DNA of 64,000 nucleotides, taken from the NCBI GenBank assembly GCA_022702545.1, contig JAHRBC010000001.1:4898001-4962000 (forward strand), in the 5' to 3' direction. Each line of letters starts with the position of its first letter. The stretch's first letter is position 1. The notes below the pieces were generated by a model, which saw only the letters and a program-made list of their open reading frames with translations, was not told where the DNA came from and searched no databases. Below, one piece after another: positions 46,201-61,802 of the stretch. The position numbers were made by a program, and so were the translations under genes. This DNA is from Phycomyces nitens (Eukaryota > Mucoromycota > Mucoromycetes > Mucorales > Phycomycetaceae).

Positions 46201-47612
46201 AGATTAACAGATTTTTGGCGTAAACCTTTTACTACTTTGGTTAAAACAGCAAAGGATTTCCATCAATGTAATTTTAAATAAATTGGTTATTGTATCCAAG
46301 AATACGATGTCGACCTGATCTTTTTTTTTGAAAGTGCTTTCAGGATCTTTATGATAAGGATTAAATCTTTGAGCCGAACGAACATGATCGCTTAATCATT
46401 TTGCAGCAGCCAAAGAAGCGAGGTATTTATTAATAAAAAACAAATGAAAGAAATTTAGTTTTTTTCTTTTCATCCGAGTAAAGTGTATGTCGTCCCTTTT
46501 ATCTCCATCTAAACGCATTGTGGGCTTAAGTGGTCTTTCTAGAGGTCTACTCTGTAGAAACTAAGAGAAATTATTGTTCCAATACCAAAAAGATCTTCAT
46601 CAACAAAACTATCCATTGGATCAACTCTTGCTCATCAAAGACATCTCCTTGTCCGCATAAACAATTACATCCTCATTTTTAAAAGTCTGTAAAAAATAAA
46701 CAAAAATAAATAAACAGAAGATCAGAAAGAAAAAGAAAAATAACAAGGGAACTGAGAACATCACTTGTATCTATACCACATAAGATAGGTATACACATAA
46801 AATAACGCGTCTTGCTCGATTTTTTTATTAACAAGAATTATTGGATATGTCTGTCAAAAACACTCCAAATATATATATATATCTTTCTAATAGGTTATCA
46901 ATGCAAAAACCAAAAATTTAATAGGTTCCAATGTAGGATAAAGAATAGCCAAATGCAGCTTCTGGGCTCGCAATGGGCAATGGTATCATACTGTCATTGG
47001 CCAACGTAATACTTTGGACAAGGCGCGGTATTTTACGTCTTCTATTGATAAACACAAAGATTTTTTTTGAACGACTTCAAATTCAAAACCAACGACTTTA
47101 TTTCTTGAAATGACTGTACAAAGAGAGGGACAAAAAATTTTCTGGTTCTGTGTTCAATTGGCTGGATAATTTTGTTACTTTGAGATAAGATTCATCATTG
47201 ATAACTCCCATTCCGGGCATCAAGTCTATTGCCCACGCGAGCACAAATGACAAAAAAAAGAAAAACAGAAAAGTCAATTGGAGCCAGGGGTCCAGGACAA
47301 AACGATTAAAGTAATTATTTAAAGAGGTACCTTTTTCTAATTTGTGTGCTTTGATCTGGTACTTCTTGGTCCTATATTATCGGTAAAAGAAGTCCATAGA
47401 CATCGGGCTTCAAGGCAGAAGATCCATGCGTGTGACGTGATATTGGTAGCAATCATCTATGTGACTGACCTTTAATCATGATATGAGACTTCCATCTCGA
47501 CAATGATCTATAAAGCGGAGGTTTTGCAGGGTTTGTCTTCTAATATACCCTTTTAATAGGCCTTTGCTTTGTGTGCTTAGTACATTCATACCTGGACATA
47601 CATTTAAGTGAC
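43263..47612. other. Long gene-poor region with possible decayed coding DNA
   Basis: About 4.3 kb without an intact gene. Between about 44730 and 45480, and on the minus strand at 45746-46057, base composition is more even and short open stretches switch frame with stops between them, as in a decayed gene. One plus-strand frame near 45330-45470 contains a CAAC pair and balanced composition. I could not name any family. The remainder is AT-rich with A/T homopolymers. Confidence 0.4.
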
Positions 47613-49525
47613 ATGCAGTCTCTAGAATCCTATGACATATCGCCACAAACAGGCTTCCTTCCTTCAACCCCTCCTCTCCGTCGCTTGCCCTCTTCCTACT
47701 TTGCACCATGGGAGTCTCTTATGGAAGACTGCAATGCTCTATTACTGGCTGGTAAGCTCCGAGAAAGAGTTCACAAGGTAAGGCAACACAATGTTGAAAT
47801 AGCAAGATACATGCTTACTAATACTCATTTTGTCAAAGCTTCCCTTGCTTGATTCCAGCCGCCTCCAGAGCGTGGAAGAATACAGGCGGGCATTCTTGAT
47901 CCTATGTATGGTATCCCACAGTTATGTATGGGGAAAGCATGAGAAAACATTGGAGGTAATTCATACGCCTGGCAGTGTTACAATAGTTTGCTTGACATAC
48001 AGTGTGACAAACGACAAATCATTGGCTGACATCGATCACTTTCTCACGGTCAGATATTACCTGCTTGTTTAGCAGTACCTTGGACGACCATAGCTGACCA
48101 CCTAGGACTCTGTCCAGTAGTCTGTCACGCGGCAGTTGTGTTATGGAACTACAGACTTTTGGACAATAAAGGTCCCCTTAACCTAAGGTAGTGTTTTAGG
48201 ATACCAGACTGGCTTATGGCTAAGATTGGCTTTACTTCAACAGCAATTTGGCTGCGTTGGAAACCTACACTGGATCATTGGACGAATCGTGGTTTTATCT
48301 TGTCACGACTGAAATTGAGAGTGTAGGCGCACCCTGTTTGCAAGCCATTACAAAATCAATCGATCATATCAAGGATGGCGATTACTCTGCATTGATTGAA
48401 GATTTACAGACCGTGAACTCTGCGTTGGAAGGCATGAACACTGCACTTCAGCGCATGTACGAAAAGTGCGATCCCTATGTGTTTTATTGGAAGATAAGAC
48501 CTTATCTGGCTGGCTGGGAAAATATGGCTGAAGTTGGACTTCCATTCGGATTGATATACGAAGGCCTTGACTCGTACTGGAACGCAGAGACAGATGAGTA
48601 TGCAGACATGAGCCATCTCTCTGAAGCAGAGCGTCTCTTGCATCAGTACCGTCGATATGCTGGAGGAAGTGCTGCCCAGAGTAGTCTTATTGCTACTCTA
48701 GACGTCGCCTTTGGTGTTGAGCATCATCCTACTGGCCAGAAACCCCCAGTTAAACTTGACCCTTCCACACTACTCAACAGAGATCGCTACACACACCCCC
48801 AATCCACTAAGCCTGCTGATGAACTTAACCATCCAAATGGGTCGGCTACCCCACAAACCCCACCAACATTTGTAAGGACTAACCGCAATCGGTTTTTGCG
48901 AGCCATGAGAAAGTACATGCCCCTCCCTCATCGCAATTTCCTCGAGGATCTTGAAGTTGCTGCCAACCTAAGACCCTTTATGCTCCAACTTCAAGAAAAG
49001 CAGCTCTCTGTCCCGCTTACAGAGAAAGAGAAGCAGCTCCTGGGACTCTATAATGGCTGTCTGAACCAGCTGAAACTTTTCAGAGACAAGCATGTCCAGA
49101 TCGTCACTCTTTATATCGTAAACCAGTCTCGCAAGGGTGTCAAGACTGGTGGTGGATGTCCTTCCTATAAAAAGGAGGCCCTTGAAGCCAAACCAATCTC
49201 CACAAAGACAATTCCTGCCAAGGAAGAGGGTTCGGAGACAGCCACTGCGCTCTATCCCCAGTCAGCACTTGATGCTGAACGAGGAATTCGCGAGGGATCT
49301 GTGTCTGCCAAGGTCAACCAGCTCTTCCCACAGCTCGGCCTGGCAAAGCACGTTGATCCCAAGACAGGAGTCGTGCGAGGTACGGGAGGAACAAACATTA
49401 TGCCATTCTTGAAACAATCCCGCGATGAGACGAATGATATGAAGCTACCAATTGCTGACCCAAAGGATGTCCCAGAGGCCGCTGTGGCCGGAAAGAGCTT
49501 TACAGACTGGATCTTGCGTCGATGA
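47613..49525 (+). CDS. BNA2: Indoleamine 2,3-dioxygenase (tryptophan to N-formylkynurenine)
   Basis: A heme dioxygenase of 565 aa that opens the indole ring of L-tryptophan, the first step of kynurenine and de novo NAD synthesis (Bna2 in yeast). Exons: 47613-47777, 47839-47955, 48054-48187, 48244-49525. The N-terminal small domain contains GFLPSTPPLRRLP and YFAPWE. The middle has VLWNYRL and ESVGAP. The catalytic domain has IRPYLAGWENM, the substrate loop YAGGSAAQSSL, and the proximal heme histidine (about H422) in FRDKHVQIVTLYI. A proline-rich insert lies around residues 300-345, and a C-terminal extension makes it longer than human IDO1, both common in fungal members. The GTG frame upstream of 48248 is the continuation across the last intron. 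Identity is secure. Confidence 0.94.
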
Positions 49526-49717
49526 ATATTATTATTATTATTATTATATTTTTAATAAGAACTTAATTTGCAATAGAGAATATATATGTATAATATCTTT
49601 TCAATCGTAGTAACAAGGGTTACCAGTCTTGGACTGTCTCAGCAGGTGCTTTCATTTGAATATTTATTTACATACAGCACCTTATCTCTATGACATCTTT
49701 TGCCCATTCTTAATAAC

Positions 49718-51125
49718 CTAGGGTGCATTAGTTGAAAAGTGATAAGAGACCGTGTGTTGATTTGTGTTGACCAGGTCCAGTGGTGTTATTCCTTCAAACT
49801 CCCAGTCAGGAGTGCGTGCCTTCATTTCTTGCTTTGTCACATCGTCCATGTTCGGATCTGGGCCGCGTCGATGAGCCTGCTCATTCAATTCAATCTTAAT
49901 CCGAGTGTATTGTGTTGTTGCATTATGTACATTATTAATAATGTATAGATCCAATATCTGTTGGCACACATCTAGTAAAAATAGAAAAGAAGAGTCGATA
50001 TATTGGAACTAGACGCAATGATATATAGCTTTTACCTTCAATATCATCAATACGGGATAAAAGTAATTGATCCCAGGGCTGTTCTTCTGCCAGACCATGG
50101 AATTCAGGGTCTTCTTCTTTCAATAGCCTAGAAGCCAAGTATATGCACCCAGCAGCAATTGTGTGTGCAGGATACTCCACACACAGCGAGGTACGATAGC
50201 TACATATGCATGTTAATAGGATACCAATTGAGGTCCAAGTTGACCAACCTGTCAACTGCTAGACTGTATGCCTTGTGAGCCAATCGTTTGGCATCAAGTG
50301 TCTGAAAGGCTAGGGAAGAGACAATGAGGATCATTCTGCAAAGTCAATAGTCGGGCCTTACCTTGAACCCATTTGACAAATTTTATCACATATTCATAAG
50401 GGTGTCGAAACTGAAAATCAAAGCAGAGTGTCTCGAGTAAAAGCTTTTCGTACCCAATGATCTTGCGCCGTCTCTCTTCAGACACCTAACAGCGCTAATA
50501 CTTGAATTTTCCATGCCCACCAGCAGGAGATAAAAAATTCCTTACATTCTCAGGATCTAATTCCTTGCTGCCTGGATACTTTACACTGTGTACGGCCACA
50601 AACACATCCTTGAGCTTCTTGATGGTCTCTTCAATTTTGGAAGCAACGAATACACAAGTCACGCTGATATCCTTTATAGAGCTGTCAGCCATTGACTCAT
50701 CCTTTCGGTTCTCCTATTCTTTTCTCCTCTCTAAGCTTCCTCACGAGATCATCACTCACCTGGGGTGCATATTCGCGTATGGAATAGTATACGTAGAATC
50801 GATGATATAAAGCCTGTGCTGTACTGATCGTTGTCTGGGGGCTGGAATTAACCATGAGCTTTTTTGACTTTCTTTTTTCTTCTTGTAAATGATGACAGGC
50901 AACTTACAAGCCGAGCTTCTTGCCTACGTCCTGGATAAATTTGCAGCTCGCATTACGGGCAGCGGCTTCCTTGGCAGCTAATCCAGCCGACTTTTTTAGG
51001 CTGGTAAGGGTGGCAAGTTGTCGTTTGGTAAAGCAGGCTTTGTAACGCCTTTTGAATGATGTGCCAGAGGTAATGGAAATGGGCGTCAGAGGGGTCGTGG
51101 TCGACGATGGAGAAGACACACCCAT
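49718..51125 (-). CDS. Transcription-type cyclin (cyclin K / Ctk2-like)
   Basis: A cyclin of 342 aa of the class that partners Cdk9/Cdk12-type kinases acting on the RNA polymerase II tail. Exons on the minus strand: 50908-51125, 50760-50841, 50546-50671, 50362-50485, 50249-50309, 50036-50199, 49718-49971. The first cyclin fold shows RNASCKFIQDVGKKLG, YHRFYVYYSIREYAP and VFVASKIEETIKKLKDV. The kinase-proximal region has ERRRKIIGYEKLLLETLCFDFQFRHPYEYV, and the second fold has EYPAHTIAAGCIYLASRL and DVCQQILDLY. The order and spacing fit Ctk2 of the CTDK-I kinase or cyclin K better than cyclins T, L or C. The choice among these is a judgement from memory of the families. Confidence 0.85.
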
Positions 51126-52554
51126 GAGGAGCGTAGGAATGTATCAAAGGGGACCATTTTTTTTGGTTCATCCGCTCGTCTTTCGCTTGCTTTAAAACCA
51201 AGTCACACTTTTTTCTTGGACTTATCAACTCAATGTTCATAAAAAGCATAAGCTATTTTCACACACCCACTCTATACGATGAATTATAGACTTGTATATC
51301 TTCTTTATAAAGCGATTGTGTGCTTGGGAGAGTAGAGGCCAATTCAATTATGTTCTTGGCGGGTAAGGGATTGTTTTACTGCTAATCAAAAGACACACAG
51401 GGATTCCAGCCTTATAGACAGAGTACATGCATTGAATAATACATTCTCAATGAATCAGAAAGTCGTTTGGGTAATAGTAACTAGAGATAATATTCTAATG
51501 ATACTTCTTTAAATAATCAATCAGAGAGGTCTCTCCATGTTTTTGGATGAAAAAGGCACCAATTGGTTAAAAAATAGCGTCGGAGATACACTATTACCGT
51601 CCCGACACTAACCCAATAGATCTATTGGATGAGTCTGAATGGCAGGTCAATTTGACTGCAAATCAATCTGTAATACGTCTTGGGAATTACTTGATCCACC
51701 ACATCTTTCATGTTGTGTCCAAGGTGTAGGACCATCTTTTTTTAAAAAAAAGAAAAAGAAGTAATGGCAGCAATTGTAAAGAAAAGCTGGTAAATGTCTC
51801 TCTTTATGCCTATAGACAAATATACGTAATTAATTAGGGTGTCTGTAAATAGATCAAACCTAAAGTCGAATCAGGTTCTTTTTTGGAGGGTTCCATTAAC
51901 CGTTAGTATCCATTCTTCGACGTCTTGGCTATCCAAACACTCTAATTGCAATAACAATCGTACAGACAGGGTTGTGAATATTCTCAGTCTGGTCTATCAA
52001 AAGAAAAGCGGTCCGATTGTCTTGTTTTTCGCTTACAGTTTTGTCCATGGCTATAGAATACATATAAATACAGTTATATTTTATTCAGCCTGTTTTTTTT
52101 TATTGCAAGCCAGAAAACTTGCTGAAAGGGCCAGGGCTGCTCCCAGCCTGCTAGGGCCCAATATGGCTCTAGTTCTATCCATTAACCATACGGCCTTTGC
52201 CTTTTACAAAAACCTATACGATTAATATATTCATGTAATGTCATTCCATAATTAAAATATATAAAAATAAAATAAAATAAAATAAAAATCTCTTAAAATA
52301 GTGAAAGTGCCAGAGTAAATTCAATGAACATTACGTCACAAAGACAATGTCCAGCTGAAAGAAGACTCTTTTTGAATTATTTTTTCAACCCCATTGTTCA
52401 ACTGCGCGCATTCATCTATTTTACTATTACGAATCGAATAGGATTTGAAACATGGTAAGCAGTGACCTATTTGTTCATTTGCAATTCTTGACCAGACATA
52501 CTCGAGCAGGATAACCAACAGAATCCGATAAATGAGTTACTGCCGTCCTATGAT
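51126..52554. other. Intergenic region between divergent cyclin and USP7 genes
   Basis: About 1.4 kb. An (AAAAT)n run lies at about 52262-52290. A plus-strand frame at 51839-52225 has no family motif. A GTAAGC donor-like site at 52456 and an acceptor at about 52497 suggest that the USP7 gene may have a 5' exon here, but no in-phase ATG exon was found. Confidence 0.45.
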
Positions 52555-56427
<3,873 letters not shown>

Positions 56428-56781
56428 GAGGAGATAATAGTATAAGAGAAGGAACAGACAATAAAACCTTTCTCTTCACTGAGTTCCCAAGACACCCTTT
56501 ATTTTTTTATATATTTAATTGAGTTGGCTCAAAAGATTAGCGGCACGTGAGTTAAAAGATGAACAAGAAAGAGACGGGAGCCTATTTTGGATTCTGAGAG
56601 TTCTCGGCAAGAAAAAATAAAGAGAATTGTCATTCTTGGGACTTTTTGATCAAGCCAATATCTCGTGTTCCACTATTCATTCATTTATTCATTCATTGCA
56701 AGTCTTGGCTAATCTAACATTACAACACAATCAAGTCATTTGCATTCACCATACAGTTACTCTTTTACTATTCCTTCAAAT
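56428..56781. other. Intergenic spacer upstream of the Ras-like gene
   Basis: About 350 bases between tandem genes. It contains an ATTC/TTCA microsatellite near 56673-56698 and must hold the promoter of the downstream GTPase gene. No other feature. Confidence 0.5.
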
Positions 56782-57622
56782 ATGCTACCGATATATAAGA
56801 TCGTCGTTCTCGGAGACGGTGGAGTTGGCAAGGTAAGCAACCAGTCTTGGCCTCTTGAAACCAGCCTATTCTAATACCACGCTCAAAGACCGCCCTGACT
56901 ATCCAAGTAAGTGTATTATATATACATATATATTCTTTTTTTTAAAGAACAATATTAATAATGCCATGTTCTCAGTTATTTTTAAACCATTTTGTGGGTA
57001 AGTCCCGGGGAACACGACTCAAAAGAAAATACAAACTAATTAATGTTCATTTAGAGGTAATACATTCAACAAGAAGGCCGAGTTGTTCAACCCCTCTTGT
57101 GCCCATTAGACATACGATCCAACCATAGAAGATTCTTACCGCAAACAAGTCATAATTGACAACCAATTGTGTCTCTTGGAAGTTCTCGACACAGCAGGCC
57201 AAGGTAACCTGAGACCAAGGATCAGAATAGGTTTGCTAATCTGCTCTATAGACGAATACACTGCTCTTCGTCATCATTGGATCCGAGACGGAGAAGGATT
57301 TTTACTGGTGTATGCGATCACGGACAACTCTACATTCCAACGGATCGAGAGGTTCAAAGAAGAGATCTTTCGAGTGAAAGAAAAGGAAAATATGCCATTG
57401 ATGCTTGTGGGGAATAAGTCTGATAGAGAAGATCGCCAGGTGACCTGGGAAGAAGGCGTACAGATGGCAAAAGAGATGAAATGTGAATTTATGGAAACAT
57501 CAGCAAAGTTGCGTTTAAATGTAGAGAATGCATTCTGTTCAGTCGCAAGAATGATTAGAGAAGAAAGAAAAATGGCACCAAAGAAAGTAAAGGTGAAGCG
57601 TAAGAGGTGTAATATACTATGA
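56782..57622 (+). CDS. Ras-family small GTPase, CAAX-prenylated
   Basis: A 185-aa membrane-bound GTPase of the Ras/Rap/Rsr1 branch. Exons: 56782-56832, 56889-56906, 56976-56997, 57055-57056 (two bases), 57110-57203, 57252-57622. The P-loop is GDGGVGKTAL, the effector switch reads YDPTIEDSYRKQV, switch II is DTAGQDEYTALR with the catalytic glutamine, and NKSD and ETSAK bind guanine. The C-terminus has a basic stretch (KKVKVKRKR) and the box CNIL, whose final leucine favours geranylgeranylation. Only with the two-base exon does the effector motif become FVETYDP and the whole gene stay in frame. The exact orthologue is not assigned. Such proteins commonly steer polarity or growth signalling in fungi. 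Confidence 0.9.
57055..57056 (+). other. Two-nucleotide microexon (AG) in the Ras-like gene
   Basis: The upstream exon ends ...GTG G at 56997. After an intron of 57 bases ending TTTAG, two bases AG remain before a GTAATA donor, and after a 53-base intron ending CATTAG the next exon begins ACA TAC. Joined, this codes V-E-T-Y, the sequence Ras proteins have at this point. Leaving out the AG, or keeping the second intron, breaks the frame. Confidence 0.7.
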
Positions 57623-59984
57623 TATTCTACCCTGTAATAATTCTATTTATTTATTTATTTATTTCAACTACATGTAAAGCAATAGAGGTACTTGCTTTAC
57701 ATGCCTTTACAGACGCTATTTTCAATGCGTGATAATAATCATTACATTCAACAAACTTACCAATAATGTCCACACATCTACACCGATATTTGACAAGGAT
57801 AATCTAATCTCGATAACTTTTTGTGCTTCAAAAGACAATTCGCGATTAAACAGACAATTTAGATATGAATTGCATTTTATTTGCGATTTCTATTTATCGA
57901 ATTGTTCATTTGGGGCCATGTTATTATTGGGATTGGTGTATTACAAGCAATAAATATCCGATCCCAAGAATAAAGGCATTAATCAACCTTTTTGCATACT
58001 TTCCAAGACTATAATCCTATCATTAATTTCATGATTTGACACTTATAGCCCACTACTCTTTTGTTGGAATATTGGTTATTTATATAGTGCTGGTTCATAT
58101 CAAGAATAAAGATTGTGAATTCATGGGCAAGTATCTGGAAAGGACAATCAAATGTGCACTTTATATACTTTGCAATTGTTGTTGAATTAATTAAATCTAT
58201 AGAAAGTATAAACATTGAACAATGAATAATAGAGGATACCTTTTGTGTTGTTGTCTACATAGCTTAAAGGTATTGGACTCATTGATGTCTCGATCGATGA
58301 AACAAAAGTCTTATCCACAGGGGGTCGTAATTACAAGTTCTTCTTCATCTTTATCTTTGCAAAGAGATGTTTTTCTTTTTCGAGTTTCTTGGGATTCTGT
58401 ACCAATGACTTGATCACATAATCAACAAAAACCAATATCGAGTCGCTTTTGATCCTGAATATACTGCTGGTAACTTTGATTGTATGTAATAATACATTTG
58501 ACCATATTGAATGTAGGATTACGATTGGTATAGGCGCCTTACGCATACCGAACCATGCCCATTATACTTTGATATCCTGTTTCTTTTTTAAAGAATGCTC
58601 AAAGTCCAGTACTGGTTGAAACTGCCACCATCCTTGTCAAGTCAACAAGTCAAGGCGTTTTTATCACAAAACAAAGAGGAGCTGTCCAGCAAATTGTTAA
58701 GATAACAAGAGTATATCAACACTGGTAAAAAAAAAGTATTTTTGTTTTATTTGGCGAGTATGTCAAGGTTCCAGCGTCTGTAGGAATATAGGCCACCCAC
58801 GATAGCGAATAATGATAATAAATAAATAGTGATTGGCATGTCCTGACAAGGAGAGTAATCAGCGAGAAGGAAAATAGAGCACAGAAACAAACTCTAGTAA
58901 AGTATATCAACAGAGAGAGAAAAAATCCGAGTTCAGTACGAATACTGAAAACATACCAAGGTCAGAACCGTGATTTATTAGTCGATAAAATACTTCTCTC
59001 AAAAGCACCCTTTGGGAATTTCAAAAGTCAATTGAGATATCAAAACTATACCTTTTTGATATTTGAGAAACCACCCTTTGACATAATAAAAGCCTCCTTT
59101 TGGCGTTGGAACGACTGTCATGCGAATCGTCCAATTCCAGACACATTATGTGTTTATTGCCCAAGATACCTCGTATTGAATCTTCAAGTCATGTAAACCT
59201 GTAAAATAGAACAAGGATCATTGTGTTGCAATATTAGCTGTATATCGATACCCTTTCTTTTTCTTGGAGAGATTATAAAGAGAATCCTTGTTGCCTCTAA
59301 ACATCTGCTACAAGAGATAAAGAAACCCCTGGAGAGTAGATTGTACTTGGAGCGATATTTACAGAACAATGATAATAATAATAAAAGTATCAAGATTCGT
59401 CTTTTTTTAATATGACTGCCAGCAAATCAAAGCCATTGCTTGACTATCGGGCCAGGCGAGGATATACTGCCAATAACCCACTCTTTTATTTTATTTTTTA
59501 CATAAAGGTTATTATTGTACCTTTGCAGACAATGTAATTTGAACCAGTATAAAATAGAAATTTTTAATAACTTGAAATATTGCTTAAATATTAATAAGTA
59601 CATATTGGGTTAACCGAAACGGCGATGATTCCGAACCTCGCAATTTATTGGTTTTTCGTTTGACCTAATTTATTATATTTTAGATACTTAATTATTAAAC
59701 CTATGGGGACCCAATCCAGGAATACTGTGTAGAGAATGTGCCTAGACACAAGCTGCTTTAATTGAAAGGTCTCAACAGCTTATTACAGCGTGCAAAATAT
59801 GTCTAGAGATTAACCATAAAACACGGTACATGTATGTATGTATGTATATGTATATATATATACACATATATATTTAATGTATATATATATATATATACTA
59901 TAGAAATTAATGAAGAATTATATAGATAATAGAGAGGGATATCAAAAAGAAAAAGAAAATAACAACAGCAACAACAGCAACTTC
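57623..59984. other. Intergenic region
   Basis: About 2.4 kb between the convergent Ras-like and Rab11 genes. It contains a TTTA microsatellite at about 57640-57662 and a TA/TATG-rich block at 59829-59900. Frames at 58222-58546 have no recognisable motif. Confidence 0.5.
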
Positions 59985-60959
59985 TTAACAACACCCGCCT
60001 TGCTTTTCCTCTTGGACTTGGGGTGTAACCGAAATGGTCTCTCCCGCAGTGGGTTTGATGGCATCGTTTGAAGACTCGAGTGCCTTGTTTGACACAATAC
60101 GATAGATTTCTACAAGAGATAATATTGGTCAAAATGATGATATTTATGAATATCGACATTACCTGTCAAGATACGCTGGAAAGCAAGCTCTACATTGCTT
60201 GAATCCAAAGCAGAGGTCTCAATAAATGAAAGACCATTGTCGGCTATTATGTATATCTATGGTTTGAGTAACACACTAATAGGTGCCCTTGATTTTATTT
60301 TTATACCCGAACTTACCTGCAAACTGCTTGGCCTGCTCGGTTGGCACTGCACGAAGGTGTCTCAGATCACTCTTGTTTCCAACAAGCATCACTACAATGT
60401 TGGCATCTGCATGATCCCGCAGCTCTTTCAGCCAACGCATCACGTTCTCATAGGTTGCATATTTGGCGATGTCATATACTAACAAGGCACCAACTGCACC
60501 TCGATAGTATCTACGATATGTTAGTAACAAATAGACTGGGGCTGAATCGTACTTACGCGCTTGTAATAGCACGATAGCGTTCCTGACCAGCTAAAAAAAA
60601 AACAAGACAAGACAAGACGAGTAAGTTTCTGGCCTTTCTACTAGGATATTTTACCTGTATCCCAGATCTGAGCCTTGACGGTCTTGTTATCTACCTGTAC
60701 AGAGCGGGTGGCAAACTCAACACCAATGGTACTCTTGGATTCCAGGTTGAATTCGTTTCGAGTAAAGCGAGCCAAAAGGTTAGTCTTTCCAACACCAGAA
60801 TCTCCAATAAGGACCACTGGATAATATTCTGTCAGCTACTTGTTTTGACCCATAAACGGGGGAATTCTATTCAAGGCTTTTGGTGTCAATAGCCAAGGGT
60901 CTTTGTTACCTTTGAAGAGATAGTCATACTCATCATCTCGGTTCTTATTGGCTGCCATG
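59985..60959 (-). CDS. Rab11/Ypt31-type small GTPase
   Basis: A 214-aa Rab GTPase acting in recycling-endosome and late-Golgi traffic to the growing cell surface. Exons on the minus strand: 60911-60959, 60655-60816, 60557-60590 (34 bases), 60317-60510, 60163-60243, 59985-60109. The N-terminus [20 protein letters not shown] is the Rab11 signature. [11 protein letters not shown] is the effector loop, [19 protein letters not shown] switch II, and [15 protein letters not shown] and [11 protein letters not shown] the guanine motifs. The C-terminus ends GGCC with a double cysteine for geranylgeranylation. The length matches the family. It is divergently placed to the CCCH zinc-finger gene, about 650 bp away. 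Confidence 0.95.
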
Positions 60960-61612
60960 TTTTTTTTTCCTTTTTTTTTGGTATCAAAAGTAGAAAGAGA
61001 AAGAAAGAGAGAAAGAGAGAGAAAAAGAAGAAAGGTAAATCTGGGCTACAGTAACAGAGGAGCTTCTGAGGTTAAACTATGCGTCACCTTTGTATCTCTT
61101 CACCTGGAATGGTAGGGTCCGTTTTGGGGTTGTTTGGTCTGGCTGCAGCACTTTTTGTTATAAAGACTATATAGCCAATGTTTTTGCCTACAGACGTCTA
61201 AATCGTCCTTGTTGCAAGATAATATATATATATATATATTATATATTTATATATTATATATATTTTAAAATTCTGCCTTTCTTTTTCTTTTAAATAGGCA
61301 GAATTTGGTACTTTTAATACCCCAAATACAAGCAGGCTGTTAGATACAAGCCATAGCAACCACCATAATATCCATTCTTCTTGAGCACTTGCAACATGGC
61401 CAAAAAGTGCATTTATACAAGATCCATCTTTTTTTTTGATTCTCTAATATTTATACACCCAAAATATCGTACCAGCATCTTGCAATTTTTTGACAGCTGG
61501 CAACGCGTCCAATTGGTCAGCGGATTCTCAAAGGATCCATCTCCAAGTTACTTGAATGTGGAATGGCTTCTATTCTCCCTCTCTTTCTCTCTTCTTTCCG
61601 TCTTTCCAAGCC
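60960..61612. other. Divergent promoter region
   Basis: About 650 bases between Rab11 and the zinc-finger gene. A pyrimidine-rich tract on the Rab11 strand (purine-rich GAAAGAGA repeats on the plus strand, 60990-61035) lies just before the Rab11 start. An (AT)n block is at 61220-61262, and a CT-rich leader precedes 61613. Confidence 0.5.
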
Positions 61613-61771
61613 ATGCAGACATCAGACTGGCAGCCTCGGAAATTCATGACGATGCAAGACTTTAGAAGGCCACCCGTACTGATTGCCGGCTCTCTCGCTG
61701 TCCTGACAGTTGGCACGCTTATTTATTTTTCATTCTTCAACAATCCCAATCGAGGTAATTTCACCCCCCTC

Positions 61772-61802
<31 letters not shown>

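Noticed and set aside
51839..52225. Plus-strand frame of 128 codons between cyclin and USP7 genes
   Set aside because: Length alone is suggestive, but the sequence has no family features and the region is AT-rich with homopolymers.
59803..60159. Minus-strand frame with long runs of cysteine, isoleucine and tyrosine
   Set aside because: It is a product of TA-rich repeats and of the antisense/intron sequence next to Rab11 exon 6.
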